This document shows positions 59,607-64,000 of a stretch of DNA of 64,000 nt, piece after piece. Position 1 is the first letter of the stretch, and every line of letters begins with the position of its first letter. Source of the stretch: Filimonas sp. (GTDB lineage: Bacteria; Bacteroidota; Bacteroidia; Chitinophagales; Chitinophagaceae). Under the pieces are notes generated by a model. That model searched no databases. It worked only from the letters and a program-made list of their open reading frames with translations, and was not told the origin of the DNA. The position numbers and the translations under genes are program-made. The DNA lies in assembly GCA_017306865.1 (NCBI GenBank), contig JAFKHH010000011.1, positions 806,001 through 870,000 of the forward strand, read 5' to 3'.

Positions 59607-61070
59607 ATGAGCGATATACTTATCCCAGCGCGTAAGCAGTTCATAGCTGCCACGCCGCAGACTACAGTAAACGCGGGTGAAGCTCGCTGGACGGCCACGC
59701 AAAAGTTTTTCTTCCGTGCGTTGTTCCTCTTCACCATACCGTTCATTATACCATTTGAACCGAAGTTTTACCAGCAGTTTTTTGCCTCTAAAACATTCTT
59801 TTCATATCTCTCTGCGCTCGCCAACTTTCGCCCCAACTTCATCCAGCTACAAACTACATCTGGCCGCTGGGGCTTTGGTGGTTATGCCACATGGGGCGTT
59901 ATTGCCCTTGGTGCTTTTGCCGGTGCTGCTATATGGACAGTGATCGTGCGAAAGAAAAACCGTGCGAATTACAATCTCTTGTATTATTGGACATCGGTTA
60001 CTATTCGCTACAGGATCGCAATCGGGTTGATCGCATTTGGTTTCCTTAAAGTATATCCTATGCAAATGCCTTACCCTGCATTGTCTAATCTTATTACAGA
60101 CTTTGGCGATTACAATACGTATAAAATATACTGGCAACATGTTGGCGTGTCCACATGGTACGAGATCGTACTGGGTTTAGTAGAAGTAATAGGAGGTGTT
60201 CTTATGTTTTTCCGGGCAACAACTGCTATAGGTGCAATCATTAATGCAGGTGTACTCTTCAATATTGCACATGCTAACTTTGCTTATGATGGAGGCGTAC
60301 ATGTATATAGTTCCTTCTTTGTTTTATTCTCGCTCTTTTTATTAGTGCCCTATATTCATAATCTCTGGCGTGTATTTGTGCAGGGAAAAGATATTTTGCC
60401 TGTTAAATACAGCCCTGTGTTGAATACAAAAACAAAAAAGTGGTTGTTCTATTCTGCAAAAACAGTAGTCGTTTTATTGTTCACAGTTGTATATGCCGCC
60501 GGTCGCTACCAGGTACACTATAAAGATGGCTTTCTTAAAGATCCGGTGAATCCTGCTTTGCCAAATGCAACAGGTTATTACAATGTAACAGAGTTTAAAC
60601 TAAACAACCAGGTGCTTCCTTACAATCCACTGGATTCTGTACGTTGGCAAAATGTCGTATTTGAAAAATGGGGAACCCTCGTTTATAAAGTTAATAAACC
60701 ATTTCCCATATCACTTGCCAATGGTACACCGAATGCCAACAACGTAGAGCGGAGTTATGAACTTGCAGGTATAGCAGGTGGCAGACGATTCCTCTACTAT
60801 GAGTTTGACCAGAAAAAACAAGAATTGTATTTGCAAGACAAAGCAGGAAGGGGGGAAGAGCGAGAGGGAAGAAACAGCGCTAAACAAAGCGGCACAAAAG
60901 GGAAGAAAGGCGCTGCAAAGGCGCAGCCTGATAAGCTGACCTGGCATTATGAAAGGCCAACTGCAAACAGGATCATCCTGCAAGGCCTGACCGAAAAGAA
61001 AGACTCCATCTATGTTGTATTAGATAGGGTAGACAGGCCATTCCCGATACAAATAACAAGGAGTAATTAG
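59607..61070 (+). CDS. DoxX-like membrane protein, paralogue of the preceding one
   Basis: 487 residues with the same layout as its neighbour: shared FFRALFLFTIPF, GGYATWGVIALGAFAGAAIW, LLYYWTSVTIRYRIAIGLIAFGFLKVYPMQMPYP, VLGLVEVIGGVLMFFRATTAIGAII and RWQNVVFEKWGTLVYKV. The C-terminal soluble domain carries an extra low-complexity basic insert near residues 420-440 (GRGEEREGRNSAKQSGTKGKKG) absent from its paralogue. The two probably arose by tandem duplication and may form a heteromeric membrane complex. It begins 10 bases after the first copy, so they are co-transcribed. Confidence 0.82.
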   Translation: MSDILIPARKQFIAATPQTTVNAGEARWTATQKFFFRALFLFTIPFIIPFEPKFYQQFFASKTFFSYLSALANFRPNFIQLQTTSGRWGFGGYATWGVIALGAFAGAAIWTVIVRKKNRANYNLLYYWTSVTIRYRIAIGLIAFGFLKVYPMQMPYPALSNLITDFGDYNTYKIYWQHVGVSTWYEIVLGLVEVIGGVLMFFRATTAIGAIINAGVLFNIAHANFAYDGGVHVYSSFFVLFSLFLLVPYIHNLWRVFVQGKDILPVKYSPVLNTKTKKWLFYSAKTVVVLLFTVVYAAGRYQVHYKDGFLKDPVNPALPNATGYYNVTEFKLNNQVLPYNPLDSVRWQNVVFEKWGTLVYKVNKPFPISLANGTPNANNVERSYELAGIAGGRRFLYYEFDQKKQELYLQDKAGRGEEREGRNSAKQSGTKGKKGAAKAQPDKLTWHYERPTANRIILQGLTEKKDSIYVVLDRVDRPFPIQITRSN

Positions 61071-61195
61071 AGGATTTGAAATTTGAGATTTGATATTTGA
61101 AATGAAAACAGGCAATGTTGTAGCTCATCTAAAATTTCAAATCTCCTCTTTGCGTTCTCTGCGTATCCTTTGCGCCTTTGCGTGGAAAATAAAAT
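61071..61195. repeat. Composite ATTTGAAATTT repeat between DoxX-like and CGC-protein genes
   Basis: Starts at the stop codon of the DoxX-like gene. GATTTGAAATTTGAGATTTG (from 61074), ~20 unique bases, GCTCATCTAAAATTTCAAATC, then CTCTTTGCGTTCTCTGCG and CCTTTGCGCCTTTGCGTGG. It has the same order of modules as 51692-51832. Confidence 0.7.
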
Positions 61196-61202
61196 AATAA
61201 AC

Positions 61203-61964
61203 ATGAAGCAAATATTTTTTTTACTGACTTTAATAAGTATAACATTTGTCGTTAATGCTACCCCCACTAAATTAATTGTTCGCGTAAAAGCGAAAGATGC
61301 CAAGTTTATAGGCACGGGCATTGGTGGCGCATACATCGTTATTAAAAACAATCTTACCGGGGAAGTGTTAGCCAAGGGGCTTACGCAAGGCGCATCTGGC
61401 AGTACAGAATTGCTGATGCAGTCCGCATTGGGAAGAAAACAAGTGCTTACAGATAACAAGACTGCAAAGTTTGAAGCCAGTATAGATATTACAGAGCCGT
61501 TATTGGTAGACGTACAAGCTACAGCTCCTGTTGCTAAACGTGGCGCAGCTATCAATGGTACTACGCAACTGTGGCTGATTCCCGGTAAAAACATTGAAGG
61601 TGATGGATTGATCATCGAACTGCCGGGGTTTGTGTTAGACATACTCAACCCTACAACCCATGCGTTTATTCAGCAGGCAGCTATAAAAGAACCGCTGGAG
61701 TTAAAGGTAAGCCTCACCATGCTTTGCGGTTGTACCATTACCAAAGGTGGCGTATGGGATGCAGACAGCATAGAAGTGGCGGGTTACATTAAGAAAGATG
61801 GCATAAGAACGAAAGACATTACGTTGAAACTAAGTAAAGAGGCCAATATTTTTACTACCCCACTGCCTGCTAGTGAAAAGGGTACATACCAGGTGACTGT
61901 ATATGCGTATGATCCACGCACAGGTAATACAGGCGTAGATAATGTTAACTTTGTTATCCAATAA
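61203..61964 (+). CDS. Secreted protein with a CGC motif in the sulfur cluster
   Basis: 253 residues from ATG 61203; the upstream in-frame Met lies in repeat DNA. Signal peptide at 1-19 (cut near VVNA-TPT). The mature chain looks all-beta, with two Ig-like halves: LIVRVKAKDAKFIGTGIGGAYIVIKN early, and KGTYQVTVYAYDPRTGNTGVDNVNFVIQ at the end. Its only two cysteines sit together in TMLCGCTITKGGVWD (C175, C177). I do not recognise a family. The paired Cys and the neighbouring persulfide-type enzyme, 11 bases downstream, make a periplasmic sulfur carrier or redox partner conceivable, but this is inference. Confidence 0.75.
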   Translation: MKQIFFLLTLISITFVVNATPTKLIVRVKAKDAKFIGTGIGGAYIVIKNNLTGEVLAKGLTQGASGSTELLMQSALGRKQVLTDNKTAKFEASIDITEPLLVDVQATAPVAKRGAAINGTTQLWLIPGKNIEGDGLIIELPGFVLDILNPTTHAFIQQAAIKEPLELKVSLTMLCGCTITKGGVWDADSIEVAGYIKKDGIRTKDITLKLSKEANIFTTPLPASEKGTYQVTVYAYDPRTGNTGVDNVNFVIQ

Positions 61965-61975
61965 TCAGAAGCGCA

Positions 61976-63448
61976 ATGAAACGACGGAAATTTTTAAGCA
62001 GCGTGACAAAGTCTGTTGCAGTAACATTAGTAGCAGGAGGAGTGATGAATAAAGCGTATGCACAACAAAAAGACACACCGTGGCAGGTGCACCAGTTTAA
62101 AGACAATGGACTGGCTCATTTTTCCTATGCCATATTGGTAGGCAACAAAATTATATTAGTAGACCCCGCGCGCGATGCCTCGCAATATTATCGTTTTGCC
62201 AAAGAACAGAATGCGACAATTACGGGTATTATAGAAACACATCCACATGCAGACTTTGTAAGTTCTCATGTAGAGATAGCCCAAAAAACAGGCGCTGTTA
62301 TATATACATCCAGTTTGATGAAGCCTGCGTATGCGTATCATGCTTTTGATGAAGGCGACATCCTTCGCTTAAGTGATGATGTGGTGCTTCGTTCTTTGTT
62401 CACACCAGGCCATGCACCGGATGCTATTTCTATCGTATTGAGTGAGAAAGGAAAAGACAAAATTGTATTTACCGGAGATTCGTTACTGATAGGAGATGTG
62501 GGCCGGCCAGACTTGCGTGAATATAGTGGAGATGTTGCTTCCCAGCGCAAAAGATTGGCTGGGCTGATGTATCAGACCCTCTGGAAAAAGTTTGATCCGT
62601 TAGCGGATGATGTTACTGTTTACCCGGCACACGGTGCAGGATCGCTATGTGGGAAAAACATGCGCGATGCACCAAGCTCTACCATCGGTTACGAGAAAGC
62701 CAATAATTATGCCTTTAAAAAAATGGAAGAAGCCGCGTTTGTAAGCCTGCTATTGCAGGATCTGCCACCGGTGCCATTTTACTTTCCGTATGATGTTTCG
62801 CTCAACATCAAAGGCGCACCTGCGTTAGAACAAAGCCTTGCGCAGGTAAAGAAGTTGCCGGATAATTTCAAATCTTCAGCAAATGATCTTGTTATTGATA
62901 CACGTACTGCGTCTGTATTTAAAGCATCGTATGCGCCGGGCGCCTACAACCTGCAAAACGGTTCAAAATTTGAAACATGGCTGGGCAGTGTTATTGCGCC
63001 GGATAAACATTTTTACCTGGTTGCTGATAGCGCAAAATCTTTAGCAGAAGTGCTGAATAAAACAGCTAAGATCGGTTATGAATCCAAAGTAGCAGGGGCA
63101 TTTGTGTATAACGAAGCCAACGGCAACCGGTTCGCAACGTTCGATGCCGCACAATTTGAGAAAGATCATGCAGCCTATACGATCATAGATGTGCGCACAG
63201 CGAAGGAGGCGACAACGGATAAAATATTTGATCATGCAGTAAACATCCCCGTGAGTGATCTGGAAAAGCATATCAAAGATATTCCGACAGACAAGCCGAT
63301 CATTGTGCATTGTGCCTCTGGTTACAGATCTGCATTGGGTAGCAGCATATTAAAAAAATATCTTCCTTCTGTTGAAATAACAGATATAGGTACGGACATA
63401 AGCAAATACCTGACGAAAGAGCAAAAAGAGCAGCACGGTGGCAAGTAG
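61976..63448 (+). CDS. Periplasmic metallo-beta-lactamase-fold/rhodanese fusion (persulfide dioxygenase type)
   Basis: 490 residues. Twin-arginine signal KRRKFLSSV, hydrophobic stretch, cut near AYA-QQ (residues 1-30), so export by Tat is likely. The MBL domain has ETHPHADFVSSH (H89, H91, D93, Phe94 in place of the usual His), GHAPDA (H146), FTGDSLLIGDVGRPDLREYSGD (D168) and YPAHGAGSLCGKNM (H219). The GDVGRPDL words and the missing second-metal His match mononuclear-iron persulfide dioxygenases (ETHE1/CstB/BlhA group). A first rhodanese-like domain (~300-385) has no catalytic Cys; the second (~400-480) has HCASGYRSA with C447. It probably oxidises or transfers sulfane sulfur in the periplasm. 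Confidence 0.9.
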   Translation: MKRRKFLSSVTKSVAVTLVAGGVMNKAYAQQKDTPWQVHQFKDNGLAHFSYAILVGNKIILVDPARDASQYYRFAKEQNATITGIIETHPHADFVSSHVEIAQKTGAVIYTSSLMKPAYAYHAFDEGDILRLSDDVVLRSLFTPGHAPDAISIVLSEKGKDKIVFTGDSLLIGDVGRPDLREYSGDVASQRKRLAGLMYQTLWKKFDPLADDVTVYPAHGAGSLCGKNMRDAPSSTIGYEKANNYAFKKMEEAAFVSLLLQDLPPVPFYFPYDVSLNIKGAPALEQSLAQVKKLPDNFKSSANDLVIDTRTASVFKASYAPGAYNLQNGSKFETWLGSVIAPDKHFYLVADSAKSLAEVLNKTAKIGYESKVAGAFVYNEANGNRFATFDAAQFEKDHAAYTIIDVRTAKEATTDKIFDHAVNIPVSDLEKHIKDIPTDKPIIVHCASGYRSALGSSILKKYLPSVEITDIGTDISKYLTKEQKEQHGGK

Positions 63449-64000
63449 TACAACATATGATGCAGTAGTAGTAGGCGCCGGGCCAAACGGACTGGCGGCC
63501 GCCATCAATTTGCAATTGCATGGCTTATCTGTTTTAGTCATAGAAGCAAAAGATACTATAGGCGGTGGCATGCGTACTGCTGAACTAACATTGCCTGGAT
63601 TCAGGCATGATGTATGTTCTGCGGTACATCCTATGGCTGCCGCTTCCCCTTTTTTTACCTCATTACCTTTAGAAAACTTCGGGCTTGAATATTTGTATCC
63701 CGATGTATATGCTGCGCACCCATTAGATAATGGGAACGCTGTTGCATTGTATGATTCGCTGGAACAAACTGCAGAAGGTCTGGGGAATGATTCGGATACA
63801 TACACCGCATTGATTGAACCAATCGTAAATGACTGGACTGAGATCGATAAGGATTTACTTGGTCCGCTTCGCATTCCCCGGTATCCTATGCCATTTACCC
63901 GTTTTGGCCTGAAGGCAATAAGTGCCGCGTCCACATTAGTAAAGCGTTTTGCTACTACAGAGGCACGCGCACTATGGGCTGGTATGGCTGCACATGCGGT
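63438..64000 (+). CDS. NAD(P)/FAD-dependent oxidoreductase, phytoene-desaturase-like (3' end outside window)
   Basis: Open frame from GTG 63438 to the window end (about 187 residues seen). The start overlaps the end of the rhodanese gene by 11 bases, suggesting translational coupling. The N terminus YDAVVVGAGPNGLAAAINLQ, then VLVIEAKDTIGGGMRTAELTLPGFRHDVCSAVHPM, is the FAD-binding GxGxxG fold and GG-motif of the CrtI/phytoene-dehydrogenase-like (PYROXD2) group. There is no signal peptide, so it is cytoplasmic or peripheral. Its role beside the sulfur genes is unknown; many members of this group are not carotenoid enzymes. Confidence 0.85.
   Translation, partial: MASSTTYDAVVVGAGPNGLAAAINLQLHGLSVLVIEAKDTIGGGMRTAELTLPGFRHDVCSAVHPMAAASPFFTSLPLENFGLEYLYPDVYAAHPLDNGNAVALYDSLEQTAEGLGNDSDTYTALIEPIVNDWTEIDKDLLGPLRIPRYPMPFTRFGLKAISAASTLVKRFATTEARALWAGMAAHA

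Overview
The window looks like chromosomal DNA of a Bacteroidota species, most likely in or near the Chitinophagaceae. The signs are a SusC/SusD pair, a type IX secretion substrate with a type B sorting domain next to PorP/SprF and OmpA partners, promoter boxes close to the Bacteroidota form (TTTG, about 20 bases, TAnnTTTG), few Shine-Dalgarno sequences, and intergenic spacers built from short dispersed repeats. Placement is by gene content only. I found no tRNA, rRNA, CRISPR array or insertion sequence.

Layout. 1-12.2 kb: a surface-protein operon with the 3' end of a secreted DUF11 protein, a 2,837-residue adhesin-like protein, a PorP/SprF partner and an OmpA-type envelope protein, closed by a terminator. 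12.5-15.4 kb: a Crp/Fnr regulator divergent from a ClC chloride channel and a small membrane protein. 15.5-21.3 kb: a Cys/Met-metabolism PLP enzyme, then a two-component system preceded by a short copy of its own sensor domain. 21.8-27.9 kb: a small membrane protein and a TolC/RND/adaptor efflux operon. 28.3-33.8 kb: two methyltransferases, a B12-radical SAM enzyme, an amidohydrolase and a heptosyltransferase-like enzyme. 34.1-45.5 kb: ten tightly packed minus-strand genes for a surface polysaccharide. 46.3-50.0 kb: a small protein, a P460/haem lipoprotein operon and an ArsR/SRPBCC pair with twin palindromic sites. 50.3-52.8 kb: RmuC and an unrecognised Cys-motif protein. 53.0-64.0 kb: SusC, SusD, two DoxX-like membrane proteins, a secreted protein with a CGC motif, a Tat-type persulfide-dioxygenase/rhodanese fusion and the start of an FAD oxidoreductase.

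The most interesting system is this last one. About 350 bases upstream of susC, behind a good promoter with a palindrome over its -33 box, lies an unannotated 28-codon reading frame ending Cys-Cys-Cys-Ala-Cys-stop. The leader after it can form mutually exclusive base pairings, and one segment can pair with the Cys codons. My reading is a cysteine-sensing leader controlling an outer-membrane uptake and periplasmic sulfur-handling operon. This is inference and needs comparative and expression evidence.

A second theme is intergenic DNA: several spacers are mosaics of the same short modules, including hairpins whose stems change in a compensating way between copies.
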